Positions 1 to 12,902 are shown, counted from the first letter of the stretch. The stretch: DNA of 64,000 bases from Corinectria fuckeliana (GCA_019137255.1 WPDH01000152.1:248001-312000); one strand, 5' to 3'. Program-made: numbers and translations. The notes: generated by a model from the sequence alone, not told the origin.

Positions 1-1043
1 GGGTGTTGTCGCGAGATGTCGGTTGTGTGGGGGGTTTTCGGTTTAGCAGCCGTGAATAAGGGGGGGTGGGATATCGTTCGAAGTTGTATTTCCGTGGTGT
101 TGTTGGTGAGTCACAAAGGCTGCTTGTGTGAGTCGTCGCCCTTGGGTCAAAATCCGTGCGATGGCGGGGGCGGGGTAGAAGAAGAAGCAGACGCGATTGC
201 GTGAGCCAAACGTCTAGGGTAAGTAAGGCTAGTGCCGGCATGTCATGACAGGTCCTTGAGTTGACAATGACTCAGTACCGGTAAATTTGAATATGACCAG
301 ATAGGTAGTCAAGTCTGCTGGGAGATTGTTGGCGTAGCATCTCTTGTGGCTTGTTCGTTCCGAGCCAGAACTGACGATGCGTCCGGTCTTCATCTCGGAT
401 GCAGTGATTCATCGTCATAGTGGGCTTCTCTCAGTTTTCCCCCGTGCAAAGCAAATGCCCCTGACGTCCTTCATCAGGCTGTCCCTAGTTTCACAGGTTT
501 CCATGTTAGGCCTCAAGACTCAGTGGAAACGCTTCCAGGGCTACACGGGGCTTGCTGCTGTCCAGTCATCCAAGCCAGAAACGTCACACAGCTAGGGGAC
601 CTCTGACGACAGCTGAATTATTCGCCAGGTACCTTCTAGTAAGCTCCACCAAGGCGCGCACTGCAACCCACTTGCGACCTCTCAACGGAGAGCCCCGCGT
701 CGCAGCCCAGCATCCTACAGCGCAACCCCACCACGACGACATCCCGCGGCGCCTACCTTGACTACCTCGACTACCTCCAGCTGTCTTTCGCATCAAGGTC
801 GCTTCTGCCACGCTTCTAAAAGACTCCTCGCTTGCTGCGCGCTGTTGCTCGGGCGCCGACAACTTGGGTCTCATCTGCTACCGCCCGATAGCGACATCGT
901 GGGATATCACTACTGCCCCTGGGCATTAATCATCGGCAAGGCGAGATAGCATCATCCCAGACCCCTTCAGCCGCTACTGCATCCACTCACTTTCGGATCC
1001 CACACCCCGTATTTGTTGTTGCTGCCATCCGCGCCCTGTCGCA
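1..1043. other. Gene-free left edge and LSB5 upstream region
   Basis: I see no reading frame with coding character here. Bases 550-1000 become C- and CT-rich, as expected for the promoter and 5' leader of the gene starting at 1044. The 3' end of an off-window gene could lie in the first few hundred bases, but nothing shows it. Confidence 0.5.
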
Positions 1044-2693
1044 ATGTTCCAACAGGTACAGTGTTTCTCCTCTGCCACACGTCGCCTGCGTGAGATGGGC
1101 TATCCGGGATGCTGTGCTCAGACCAAGGCGTCTCGCTTGAGCTGTATACCCTGACATGCCGTCCTCCCGCCTGCCATTCTACACTCTGACCTCGTTGCTA
1201 AAAACCCCAAATAGAAGAAACCCTACTCGGCGGTCACCGTCGCCGTCGAGAACCTCACCTCGGAGTCCTATGAAGAGGAAGACCTGAGCGGCATCCCCGA
1301 CCTAGTCGAGGTCATCAAGCTCCAAGCTTCGGGCCCCGGCGAGGCTGCCCGAGCCATTCGCAAGAAGCTCAAGTACGGCAACGTCCACCGCCAGATCCGG
1401 GCCCTGGTCCTCCTAGACGGCCTCATCCAGAACGCCGGCGAGCGGTTCCAGCGCACCTTTGCGGATGAGCCGCTGCTGGAACGCTTGCGCGTGTGCGGAA
1501 CCGACCAGCTGTCCGACCCGGAGGTCAAGAAGAGGTGCCGTGAGCTGTTCCGCAGTTGGGCGCAGTACGCGGGGACCCCCGGTCTAGACAGGATTGCGAG
1601 ACTGCACAAGGTGAGTTGGCCGGCCATGAGACTGGGCGAGGGCGGAAAGCTGATCTCCACAGGAACTGCCCAAGAGGAAGGTCGCCGCCACTCAGGAGAG
1701 GTCAAAGGTCATCAGGGAGACGGAGGAGAACCCATTCATAGATGACGAGGAAGAGGCCGAGAAGAATGCCGAGAAGAAGGCGGCCGAAAGCGCAGGCGGC
1801 CCTCTCCCCCAGGCGGCGGGCCAGTCCTTCAGCCATTCCAAGTCGTCCTCTTCCACGACCAGCTCGTTCTTTGGCGGGCACTCAAAGGACAAGAAGAAGG
1901 ACAGGGCGTCGAAGGGCAAGCGAAAACCTTTCAACCTGGAGGCCGAGAAGGAGCAGATGAAGTCGGTCATCGCCGACTCCTCCATGGCCGCGACCAACTT
2001 GACCAACGCGCTCCAGAGCATCAACCGCGAGAGGGAGCAGATCTCCGACAACCAGGCCGCCATGGAGCAGTTTGAAACCTGCAAGCTCCTCCGCCGGAAG
2101 GTGCTGCGATACGTACGTGCCTGTCCTGTGATTAACGGAGCAGCTTTGGCGGCCAAGGTATGCGGCTAACCGAGAGGGCAGATACACCACGTCGAGCACG
2201 AACAGTGGCTGGGCGGCCTGCTCCATGCCAACGACGAGCTGGTGCATGCGCTCATGACCTTTGAGCAGCTCGACCGGTCCATCGACGCCGACAGCGACTC
2301 GGACGATGAACTCGCCGAGCAAGCCCACCTCTACAGAAGTATGCGCTGCATTTCCGCAAACACACACACGAGTCAAAACAAAACAAAAAAAGGTCTTATA
2401 CTAACCGCGTGTTGACAGTGGTCGCGCTAAAGGGCAAAGAGGCCATGACCGGTTCCTACTCGCCCCCGTCCTCCTCGCAGCCCCCCGACCTCTCCGACCT
2501 GAGCATCGCGGCTCCGGCTCTCCCTCCACCTCGGCCTCCTCCCATGACCAAGCCGAGCCAGAGGATGCCGCCGCGGCCGCCGCAGCCTCCCCGACCAGTG
2601 CGGCCCGCGCAGCAGGAGGACGATGACGATCCGTTTGGGGACAAGCATGTGATTGAGACACCGGCGGGTGAGCGTGAGCAGCCTAGATGGTAA
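1044..2693 (+). CDS. LSB5: LSB5-like VHS/GAT-domain adaptor protein
   Basis: Five exons: 1044-1055, 1215-1610, 1663-2112, 2182-2338 and 2419-2693, giving 429 residues. Exon 1 holds only four codons, a micro-exon gene predictors often miss. Residues about 8-145 form a VHS-like helical domain (motifs such as SGPGEAARAIRKKLKYGN and ALVLLDGLIQNAG). A charged, Ser-rich linker containing an ENPFID motif follows, then a GAT-like three-helix region (about 205-310), an acidic patch and a proline-rich tail. In yeast, Lsb5 binds Las17, Arf3 and ubiquitin at cortical actin patches, linking endocytosis to actin; the domain order and Pro-rich tail fit that family. The gene has about 1 kb of non-coding DNA on its left and a 10-kb gene-free stretch on its right. 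The stop at 2691-2693 was taken directly; a further 3' exon is possible but unsupported. HSE/Vps27-type VHS proteins are less likely because no FYVE or SH3 domain is visible. Confidence 0.78.
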
Positions 2694-3527
2694 ATCCGTC
2701 CGAGGGCAGAGGCTTCTGGGATTTCGTGGGCTAGTTGTGTAGCGATGGGTTGGTTGGATATAAGTCTCTGGACTGAGAATATGCTGTTTTTGCAATGTGA
2801 AGCAAGCGATACTTTTGGTTGGTTGCTAATACACAACTCGCAACAAGTCCTGCCATACGAGTATCAAGCCTAGGCAGTTCCGTGGCCCATCCCGCTCCTT
2901 TCCCGAGTTACTCGCTACGCGCATCATCGTATCTCAATCAAGACCAAGCTAAACGTCAACGTTCCCATCGACTATAGGGTAGGAAGCCTGCAAGTTGAAG
3001 TCCAAAGGCATCTAATTTACCGCACCGTCGCCTGACACGCTCCAGACCACAACGAGCCGACTCAAAGTTGCGCTTGGCGGGCGTCACCGAGCGCAGGCTT
3101 GGCTCGCCCGACTCCAGCCTGCCCACTTCATCTCATCTCTCGCGCGTCACATTCTTCAACCCAGCGCAAGACGGGGGGACATGCCCATTTCGGGGTTCAT
3201 CCTCTGGCCAGCCGTGTGGAAGGGAAGGAAACCCGCGCTTGCCGGACTGAAAATAGATAGGTTACTTGGGAAGACAAACCAAAAAAAAAAACCTCCCAGA
3301 CCGCTTCTCCCCCACGCTCCGTCCCCCTCGTCCCACCGCCGTTTGAGCCGCCGGAAACGCAGCCTTATCATTGCCTGTCAACGACGCGGGTCTCACTTCC
3401 TCGCTTCCCCGGCGCACTGCATCAACTAATAGAGAGGCGTTCACGTAGAGCAATCTCTAGCTGCATGCCCATGTACGCAAGGCTGCGTTTGCGCTGCATC
3501 GGACGAGATTGCTGTTAGGCCACGTCC

Positions 3528-3544
3528 GGGGGGGGGGGGGGGGG
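3528..3544. repeat. Poly-G tract (17 G)
   Basis: An uninterrupted run of 17 G lies in non-coding DNA. A C9 run (3901-3909) and A-rich tracts follow within 400 bases. Confidence 0.9.
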
Positions 3545-4443
3545 TTAGTTACGGGAAGGCGAAGCAAAGGAAATCTCCACCGCTCATCCGCAAGATGGCG
3601 GGAGCATCTGGAATCTGGCATCTGGCATCGGCAAGGGAAATCTTAAAAAGGAAAGAAAAAGAAAAAAAGGAAAAAAAAGCAAACCCAAAACTGTGAGCAT
3701 ATTTTGCTGAGATTCTGACAACCGCATTCCAATGGCTCGGCGGGGCCTTGACTTTATCCGCATTTCTCATTTCCCCAACCAGTTTGCTCTCTGTGTTGGA
3801 TCGCAACAAGTGGATGGCGTAGACGAGCGGTCGACTCCTTGCGTTTAATTACCTCGGAACACTTCCAAACTCAATCAACGGTGAAGAAGAAAAAAAAGCC
3901 CCCCCCCCCAAAAAAGGATGAAGATGAAGAAGAAGAGAGACAGCTGCTACGTACCGGTGTACTGTACCGGAGATCGGAGTGCCAGCCCTGAAGATCAATG
4001 GAGTAACGGCGGGTCTCCCTGGTCGGAGCCGCCCAGCGTTCAGGTTCACCGACATTGACACTGGACGATTTGGCATCGGACGAGCATCTGAACAATGCTC
4101 ATCCCGTCTAAGAAGGATGGTGAGTTCTGATTGATAGCACGGGTGCTATAGTTTGAAGCGTTCCCGTCTCCCGCCTTCTTGCGCTCTCCGACCAGTATCC
4201 GGCACCTGGGATACCATCCAGCATGCAACGTCCAGAGCTCGACCGGTACCGACGTCGATCCTGTTGACAGGCATGACCTCAGAGATGCCCTTCCGCTTAC
4301 TTAGCATCAGAATCGCGCGCTATGGCCAGGCCTAGGCTGATGAGGGCTCGCAAGCTGCTTCGTATCCATCCAGTCTAAGTGGTGCTGCCTTTCGTATGCG
4401 CGTCCCCTGCGCTTCACTCTCTGCCCTTCAGCCTATGCTGTGG

Positions 4444-4471
4444 CTGTAGCTGTAGCTGTAGCTGTAGCTGT
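4444..4471. repeat. Hexanucleotide microsatellite (CTGTAG)n
   Basis: About 4.7 perfect copies of CTGTAG sit in tandem in otherwise non-repetitive intergenic DNA. Confidence 0.9.
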
Positions 4472-7400
4472 TCGGGGTCCTGGGCGCGACACAACCGTCA
4501 CAGGCTGAGACATGCTGCTTGCACTACGGACGCGGTGCGGATGCGATGCGCCAGGTTTGCATCCTCAAACCACGCCGACGGCATATTCAGCCCAGGAGCC
4601 AGATGGATCACGCAATTGGCGCCCACCGTGGGAAATTACAAAGAGAATCGGCGCCGCATGACCTCAACCCTCGATATGGACACTCCAGACGAAGCTCTTT
4701 GTCTGTTGCTCGATGGGATCCGTGAAATTGGCCCTTTGTCGTCCGCCTTGGCCTCTAGATCAGGTCCCTCCCCCCCACCTCACCTGAGGATAGCGCCGTC
4801 AAGGCTGGTAGAAGAGGGTGTGATGAGGGCTGTGCGTTGTAGGGTGGCATGGTATGGTTGCCAACGCAGCGCGCCTCAGCGTACTATGTGGTGCAGTCGC
4901 CGGGCGGTGTTTTCTTTGCCATCCTCTCCCGACGGGAACAGGACAAAGCCGGCGACGGCACGAAGTAGCATCGGAAGAGTCGTCATCCGACCGCGAAGAT
5001 GAACCTTCTTTGTCAGTGCCTAGCGTCGTATCCGGGGAACAGAAGCGTCGAGGTCATCGCGACAGAAGCAAGCTGCAAAGGTGCTTTCATCGAGAGCGGC
5101 CCTCGTCCTCGTGGCAGCCACTGGCCCGGGATATCCCTGTCGGCCGCTCCAGCAAGCGCGAGCACCGCGCAGCCCTGCTTCTCGTCTTCTAGAAGCCTTC
5201 CATTGATTGTTTCATGCCACTGCGCGGAAATGCCCGTCAGCGACTCGGAGCTGGTCCCTGACTCCCCTTGGCGGTCCCTTTGGGAGGCGGCATATCAGGG
5301 TTCAGGGCCTTTGAGCATGCATGACGACGGCCGCGCTCCCGGTTGGTCGAAGCACATCGAGTTGGCTTCCCCGGCGGGCAAAGTGGACGAGGACGAAAGG
5401 GGGGAGTCCTCGCATGAACAAACAAAGGGCGCCATCTGCGCCAACCGAGTTCGCGTTCTCGTCCGTCGGGCGGCATGTTGGCGATGTTGGGCGTCGAACC
5501 ATGGCCCCCTCGCCGCCACTAAATGGGTCAATGGGCCGACGGTGTAATCTACTAGTCGACCTGAGAAAGGATGCAGACGGGGAATTCAAGGGATTGATTC
5601 ACATTGCTTCTCAATCCTGGGGAAGCGCCATGTCATGTCGATCATCTGTGATGCGGTTCGTGTCAGCGCCCGCTCCACGATCGGGACGCACGCTCGGTTG
5701 TTTCAACTGAGCTTTGAGCTTTGGGCAACGCAGCGTCCGATTCAAGGCACCGGCCGCACTCGCAAGGGAGTGGGAAGCTCGGATAGGATCGACAAGAAGA
5801 CGTCGTAACGGCCCTCGCAATGGCCGGGAGCCATGGCCAACTCCAACTGGGCTGGCTGGATCATCATCGACTAGATACCCGCTAGGCCTAAACCCCCGTC
5901 CTTTGTTGTCCCAAGCTCCCTCCATCCCTCGTTCCCTTTATCCTGCAACAGTCACGGGTTGCTCGCCCTGTTAACCTCCGAAATCGAGCCGCCTCCACGA
6001 CGGAAGCTTGGTGTTCCAGGCGGCGCGGCGTAGGGTTGGCTCCGCGCCAGTCGTTGCGGCCCCGTCCATGTGTTGCGACCGTTTCTGGTCATAGCGCGTG
6101 CCGCGTGTTGGCAGCCATAATGACAGACACGCTAAGACCTAGGCTTGGTGTGGTAATTGTTTCATCCTAACCCCGAGACGAGAGACGGTTGCCCCCGTTG
6201 GGAACCAAAATAGGTCGCCCTGGCGCATTCGCATTGTCGCTGGCCGTATTTTGATTTGATTCACCAGGGCCCCGGGTCCTTTTGGGCGCCGGCGCCTCGC
6301 CTTCTCCGAGCTTGGCGGTAGGTGAGCGACGGGAAGACAAGCGACTAACGACGAAAGGAGGCTTGACGAAAGAGCGAGCTACCGCGCCATCCGTTCACAA
6401 TCAAAGGCGATGGATCACGAATGGATCACGGATTGCATCATGGCGCGGAGGCGTTTTCGCTATTGTCATGTATGGAGTCTTAGGTCCCGTCCATGCAGCC
6501 CAGTCCATTCAGACGCGGTGACCTACGGGGGCGGTACGTGCGCGGAATTTCTAGAAGGGAGGGTAGCGATTGCACTGGGCTGTTTTTGGCGGATGCGTGG
6601 GAGTTGTATGTGTTGTGAGTTGACCGAGTCATTGCACGGCCGCCAGCCCCATGCCGTCGACGGCCCTTTCACGATCCATGACAATAGCCAAGCCGCGTAC
6701 TCAGACTTATCGAGGGCAGATGCGGAGGTGCAGGCCATGACCAACAGGTCCCGAGGCCTGAGAGAGATGGTGGAGGTGGTCCGACCCCAATGCATATGGC
6801 AAGCAAACCTGCAGACTGCATCGACGAGACGTAGCGCGGATGCAATGTCGATGTGTGCGTGATATGGGGATGGAACGCGCTGAAAGGCGGTGGCCTGTTT
6901 GTGTGGTTTCTGTTCCGCCCCCCCCTTTCATGTCACCCATTGTTCGCGCCTCTGGCACTTTGTGTCGTAAGACCTTGTGCAACGGCCGATATCGAGGTAC
7001 TATGTATGGTGCCTGCTGCTTCGGGAGCGGCGATCCTGGTCTCCCGCGCCGGCACGGGCAGGATTCCCCCAGCTGGTAAGGGCAACGTCCTGGCACTCCT
7101 GGCGCAACTGGACGACGTCTTCGAGCGTGTACTACGTAGTATGTAACTGTTGTCGTGAGAGTGGGAGCCGTCCCGGAGCCGCAACTGCAACACGTCTGTT
7201 ACGCGTGGGTCTTGGAGGGATGCCCTCTGTTGTCTCGCGTCGGACCCCATTCCACCATATCATGGGCGAGGCTGGCAACAACTGGTCTTGCAATAAGCTT
7301 TGGCTTTGAGTTGGACTGAAGCCCCGTGCCCTATCCGGTGCAGCTTCAGTAGTCATAGCAGCACAAACGCACTAGAAAAGACACTAGGGGGCCAAGAAAC

Positions 7401-9398
7401 GACGGACTCCGAGGGCTTCTCGAAGGCCTTCAGAACGAAGGGCATGATCCATGCTTTCGCAGCACGGGGCACGGGAGACGGGGCCATGAGGGTGTGGAAA
7501 ACAGACAATGGATAATGCGCATGGGAGTTGGGACATTTGCATGAGCAGGGGGGGTCGGAAACACGGGGCAAGCTGGGCTTTGCGCGGGCTACTTGCAACC
7601 TGGAAGTTGCAGCCACCGATGTACTCACGGAGTAGGTACTAAGGTCTAGGTACTAAGTAGTAGTCGGACCTGCGACGTGCCTGCGGCAAACACGGAGACC
7701 TAATAAGGCGCTACGTTTTAATGGAAGGGAAGGGCCGGGGGTGTTCCGTTCCAGCTTCCAGAAGGCTTCGAGAAACCTTCCGAGGTCAGCTAGCGTAATT
7801 TCCCATTGTAATGCATTGGCCACCGGCTTTTCCATGCAGCCAATCATACACCAGCTCCTCCTCGTTCTGCGGGGGCGCCACCCCAGCCACACACTTCTCT
7901 TAGGCTGGGGCCCCTTTTGGACTTGGGAGACTCGCCGGTGCTAGTGAGGGGGATAAAAATGCGGTGGAGCTTCCCTGGCTTGGCTTGGAGATGAAATCGT
8001 TTGTTGTTGCTGCTAGAGGCTCCCGCCATCACCGTACTAATTGTGATTGTCGACGGTCATGTGCGCCTGCGAGTCCGCGGGGGACAATAAGCGGCTGGGT
8101 TTACGGAGCGGGCGTAATGAAGCATTCGTACGAAGTAAATGGCAGGGAACCAGGGAACCATGAAACTGTGTTTGCAAGGCTGGGCGGTCATTGTTTGTTC
8201 TGGGGGAAGGGCGGAATCGCGATGCCAATCCTACGCCACCCCTGCTCATGTTCTTTCTCCATGGCACGGGCACTGGTACTGGAAGTAAATAGTACGGAGT
8301 TTCTGTGTGGTCGGTACTAGTAATGCTGGGTACCTAGTAGGTTCCTTGGGTAGGTATGTAAGGGCAAGCATGGAAGGTACTAGTAGTACGGCTCTTCAAG
8401 TACCGGGCCAAGGTATTGTGCACAGTGCAGGGCGGCTCCAGGGCCACCCCAAGGGATTTTTTTTCGTGTTGCGGAGCACTCAAAGCCTGATGGAAGGGCG
8501 ACCGCGGCAGTGCACAGTGGAGGCCACCCGCTTCCGATCCGATTGGGCGCGCCCCCAAAGGCTTCTGGGGCAGACCTTCTGATCCATCCATGCCTTGCGA
8601 CAGTCAACTATTAACATACCACAAGCGGCAGACTTGTGCCTGTTGCGTGCATTAATTCACGAGGGCCCATGGCACAATGCCCAGCGAAGTAACGTAGGGC
8701 ATACCAGGGCATCCGACACCTCGGGCCATGGGGGTTTGCTGGATCGGGATTTATGGACGTTTACTATGTATGTACATAGTACCCAGAGACTCGAGAACCC
8801 CAGCTTCGGGCAGCCAGCAGGGGGGGAGGGTTAGCCGTGGCACCAGCTCAGGCAAGCGAGCGATGGATCGACCGAGTCCTTGGGACAACACGGCACGACG
8901 GTACTTCCCTGCTTTCGTTTCGTAGCTGGGTGCCCGGGTGGTGTTGGGAATCGGGACAATCAGACGACTCTTATCACACAGCGTTTCTCGAAGCCTCACC
9001 TCACTAAGAAGACGGGGGACGACTGGGGGCCGGTGGTCCTGGTTCGCAGTCGCCGAGATTTCTAGTCCAGCATGCAGCGATCGCTGGCGGTGATGGAAAT
9101 TGGCTGGCGCGCTGGGCGGCCCATGTTGAAAGATGGCTGAAGGAGGTGGACTCTCAGGTGAGGCAAGCCACAACAGACAACGCAACCACCGTGTGTGTAC
9201 ATAGTATGCACCATGCGACAGGGGGGAATCGCGAAGAATGGCCTTCTGGAAGCGGACTGTTAGATCTGCCACCCGCTCAGAAGTGCGCAGCAGCAGCCTG
9301 GCGGCCCTGGCCTGGCAGCCCAGCTCCGTCGTGCGCTCAACACCTCGGCCCCATTGATTGCCCAGGGCAGGATGGGGACCCGGGAGGGAGGCACGGAG

Positions 9399-9425
9399 GC
9401 ACAGCAGGCACAGCAGGCACAGCAG
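9399..9425. repeat. Nonanucleotide tandem repeat (GCACAGCAG)3
   Basis: Three tandem copies of GCACAGCAG lie in non-coding DNA. They create cysteine- or serine-rich spurious frames on both strands, which I do not treat as genes. Confidence 0.8.
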
Positions 9426-10168
9426 CAACAGTTCTGGGCTTCGTGTCCCTGCGCGCACATCTCTCGGCCTTGCAGGGGAGGGGGGGATTGATGGGTACGT
9501 GGGAGAGAGAGGGTCTGGCGTGTCGTGTCATGACGTCGGCCCCTGGCTAACTTGCTTGCTTGCTCTCTCTGCTCGTACTTCGTACACCGTACGTAGTGCT
9601 ACCATATCGAAACCGCGTTGTGGGAGGGCAGGGGGTGGGGGCCCTCTCTGTGTGTTTGGGATCGTTGACAGCCAGCTCTCGGGGGAGGGTCAGAGAGAGG
9701 TCTGTTCGCGATCCCGAGGGAGAGGGAGGCGGTATCAGAGGCTGGACGACCCTTCGAGCGCTTGCATGCATTCAAAACCGCATCACAATCGCACATCATA
9801 TCGCACGGCATGGCAAACAGCAGGAAGGACATGACCATGACGCTGTTGTTTGCTTGGCGACATGCTGGTGATTGATTTGATTGCCTTCTCCTTCGGACCA
9901 TATTGCTGCCGCATTAAACCAGGCCCGGAACCAACCATTCAGCATCCAGCATCCAGCCATGCCCCAATATCCATCCCCCCTAGTACCTAATAGCAGCAAA
10001 CCGTACGGTACGGGCAACAGTCGAGACGGGAGGCGTCCACTCGCGACTCGCATCACCAGCATAATACCCAGTGTCGCCCGCCCGTCCGCCCGTCCGCCCA
10101 ACTTACAACGAGGTACGACGGCTGACGTACCAGGCTGACAGGGACAGGCCTGCCTTCCGTTTGCTTGC

Positions 10169-10188
10169 ATCCCATCCCATCCCATCCC
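10169..10188. repeat. Pentanucleotide repeat (CCCAT)n
   Basis: Four tandem copies of the CCCAT unit. A related GTCCGCCC repeat lies at about 10076-10099. Confidence 0.8.
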
Positions 10189-10950
10189 GGACCAGGGGGT
10201 GAAGCCCCCAAGCTCATGCCACGGCCGCCCTTTGTCTAGAAAAGCCCAGATGAGCAGGACCGCCAGCTGGTCCCAAATCGACCAGCCAGCCAGCGTCAGT
10301 CCCCCCCGGCCCTGCGCTATACATAGCACGATGACAATGTATCCTTTAGGGACTCAAACTCGCTCACTCACTGGCCCCCCCGTGGAACCCCTAAACGGGG
10401 AGAGAGCGTGGGTAGATACATGCCTAGGTAAGTAAGTAATCTAGTTATCCGCCGAGACCGTTTGCCCTGCCTTCGACTTCAGGCCCCCTGCACACCTCAC
10501 TTCTTCCCCTTGAGGTATGAAGGTGTGTGAGGTGAGGTGTCAAGGTGTGCTACTTCTGGATCAGTCACATTCGCTGGATGGGGCGCGCGGCGGCGGCGGC
10601 CGGGGACTAACTACTTAAGTATGTACAAAGTAACGCCTGGGCGCATTATAAAGCTGTTCCACGTTGGGCTGGCGCACTGTGCGCACTGTACATGGGGTAC
10701 CTGAGGATGTCGCGCGGGAGGGAGTGGGATGGATGCTTGGTTGCTGGAGTGCATCTTGGCTCTCCCTTTCAAACAAGTCTCTCTCTCTCTCTCCCATCTC
10801 TAAGAAAGGTCTGTCTCATTCATTCTCCAGTCTCCCCCTCTACCTATTCGCTGGATGCCTATCTATCTAGTGCTGGGTCCATGTAGCCAGCCACCCGTTC
10901 GTTTCAATTCCGACGGTCATTTCTTTTTGTTCCCATTCTCGGTCTGGGAG

Positions 10951-10998
10951 GGAGGGAGGGAGGGATGGGGGGGGGGGGGGGGCCCCCCCTTTTTGGNN

Positions 10999-11044
<46 letters not shown>
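10951..11044. repeat. Low-complexity G tract with undetermined bases
   Basis: A GGGA repeat runs into about 15 G, a short C7/T5 stretch, two N (10997-10998) and then a run of about 46 G. The N pair and the homopolymer suggest an unresolved or collapsed stretch; the true length is unknown. Confidence 0.85.
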
Positions 11045-11045
<1 letters not shown>

Positions 11046-11049
11046 CCCC

Positions 11050-12902
11050 TCATCTTGGAGCTGCTATTTTCACGCTGCTTAGTCTATCCCGTCGTCACTC
11101 AACTCATCGATCCTATTGTGCCCACCCCTTCGCCACACGCCCTCTTGACTTCTCCCACGTCCGCGTCCGCGTCCGCGTCCACGCCCTATCCCACGCCCTC
11201 TTTCCCACGCCCACCGCACCTTTCACGCCCACCAGCCAGACGGTACCCGCGCTGCCTTGCGCTCGCTGAGCTGGCTGTCCTGTCCTGTCTTGCCTCTGTC
11301 TTGCCGTTATAATAGTGCCGGCACTCCCCCCCCCCAGCCCGTTGTTTGTTCCAAGCTCCTGCCCGTGATCAGAAACCTCATCCCTCGTCGTCCCTTCCCT
11401 TGATCTGCGCACTCGCCCTTTCCTGCTGCCGCCACCTGCCGCTTGCCGCCTGCCAACTGCCAACTGCCACCTGCCACCTGCCACCCCCCGTCCCGTGCTT
11501 GCTCCATGCCACCGCCCTCGCCCTGAGATCTGGCGCACAGAACAAACTCGGACGAGATCCAACCCAACGCTCGCCTCGCACCTACACCCGTCATCGACCA
11601 TCAAAACACCAACCCGAACCCGCAGACGGAACAACGCAGCAACGCAACAACGCAACGACGCCTCCCCGACGCTTCTCCCCCCGACGCTTCTCCCCCCGAC
11701 ATCCGGTACGTTCGACTTCACTTTCCGGTGCCCAAGCGCACGCTCTTGCACCGCGCCGTGGCGAGCTTCCTTGTTCCTGTTACACTCTTGCATTGCGGTC
11801 GTTTGAACCCTGCTCCATCCCGCGCCACAGTTGGTTTGCACCGCGCGCATTGGAGTCCCGCTATTCACGCCCTCCACCTCACGATCCCTGCCCTGGTCTG
11901 GGAGTTTTTCTCGGGGACTCCACTTCACGGCTTGCCTTGTCACGTCCCGCCTAGAGACCCAACCTGACATAAAGGCTTGTCGCCTACCTGGCCTTGATCG
12001 AACATCTACTCCTTGGCCTCTCCTCTACCCGTTCCCCTTGATCACATTCCTTGAACCACTACATCCTCGATCCGATCCTCTTTAGTGTTCCATTACTGGT
12101 GCTTGGGATCCTCTTCTATTGCCATCTTTGCTGGACTACATCTACCTTGACGTAACTGACATCGCGGTACCTGCATTTAGCTCTCGTGAACAGACCACCC
12201 TGAGATCCCCTCGTCACTATCGACTCGGACATCCCGCCCCTCGATACCCCTTCGCACGTCGCTGTGTGAATCAACAGTGGTCAGAACCTTCCTGCGCCAC
12301 CCGGGCTACCCTTCCGCCTACCGCAGTTCGAACGTCGCTTCACCCGCTAGTCGGCAAGAAAATTTCCCCAACCAACTTCCATCGCCTCGTTCGCTCGTCC
12401 CGCTTGCGACCCTACTTTCGCATCCACCTCTTCCTGCCGGCCCTGCGAAACGCGCCACCCGTCATTACTCTGACAACTATTCTCGTCGCGGGTCGACCTG
12501 CCATCACTGCCATTTTCGCAGCTTCCATAAGAGCCAGACTTCGCCTCGGCGCCTCTAGCACTGCTTGCGCTCGGAATACGACAGGTACGTCGCATAAACT
12601 TTTTATGGTTTGGAGCCTCGGCACCAATTCCCACTCTCCCCGTACAGAATGGCCTCGGAGCGATCTATGCTCCTGTCGTCTGCGCTATAATCATGTCACC
12701 TCCACCGCAAAGGGGCAATACGCCGTCCTATTGTTGTCCGGCCACTGCACTGGCTCAGCCTCATGCGACACCGAAATTTGACGCTGACCATGACCTCTTA
12801 GCACAGCTTGACCGCCTCCCTTTTGTGAGACGTCAATTTTAAGCCCACCTTGCGAAATTACGATCCAACGCCCCGCGCATTGAACGGTCTCACTTCGCGA
12901 AG
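11050..12902 (+). other. Pyrimidine-rich candidate promoter/5' leader of the C2H2 regulator
   Basis: The + strand is strongly C/T-biased and G-poor over about 1.8 kb and contains a CGCGTC repeat (about 11158-11180). It leads directly into the start codon at 12903. This strand asymmetry is usual for long fungal 5' leaders. Several upstream ATG codons and possible leader introns are visible, but I cannot place a transcription start. Confidence 0.4.

Larger units (their letters stand above)
2694..12902. other. Ten-kilobase gene-free region
   Basis: No reading frame longer than about 300 codons occurs, and those present have low-complexity or reverse-complement composition without recognisable domains. 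The region contains mononucleotide tracts, hexamer and nonamer tandem repeats, many short GTAC/TACGTA-type palindromes and, from about 11.05 kb, a CT-rich strand-biased stretch. It lies upstream of a C2H2 transcription factor, and long upstream regions are common for fungal developmental regulators. Unrecognised non-coding RNA or very small genes cannot be excluded. Confidence 0.55.

Noticed and set aside
4379..5002. Plus-strand frame of 207 codons
   Set aside because: The start is not ATG, the open length comes from a CTGTAG repeat and GC-rich DNA, and no family pattern is visible.
8751..9458. Minus-strand frame of 235 codons
   Set aside because: Leu/Cys/Arg-rich run generated partly by the GCACAGCAG repeat; no homology pattern.
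11113..11970. Minus-strand frame of 285 codons
   Set aside because: Arg/Gly/Val-rich low-complexity translation of a CT-rich strand, with no domain and no splice context; it mirrors the leader of the C2H2 gene.
12119..12781. Plus-strand frame of 220 codons upstream of the C2H2 gene
   Set aside because: No ATG at its start and no domain pattern; it lies in the pyrimidine-rich leader where stops are depleted by composition.
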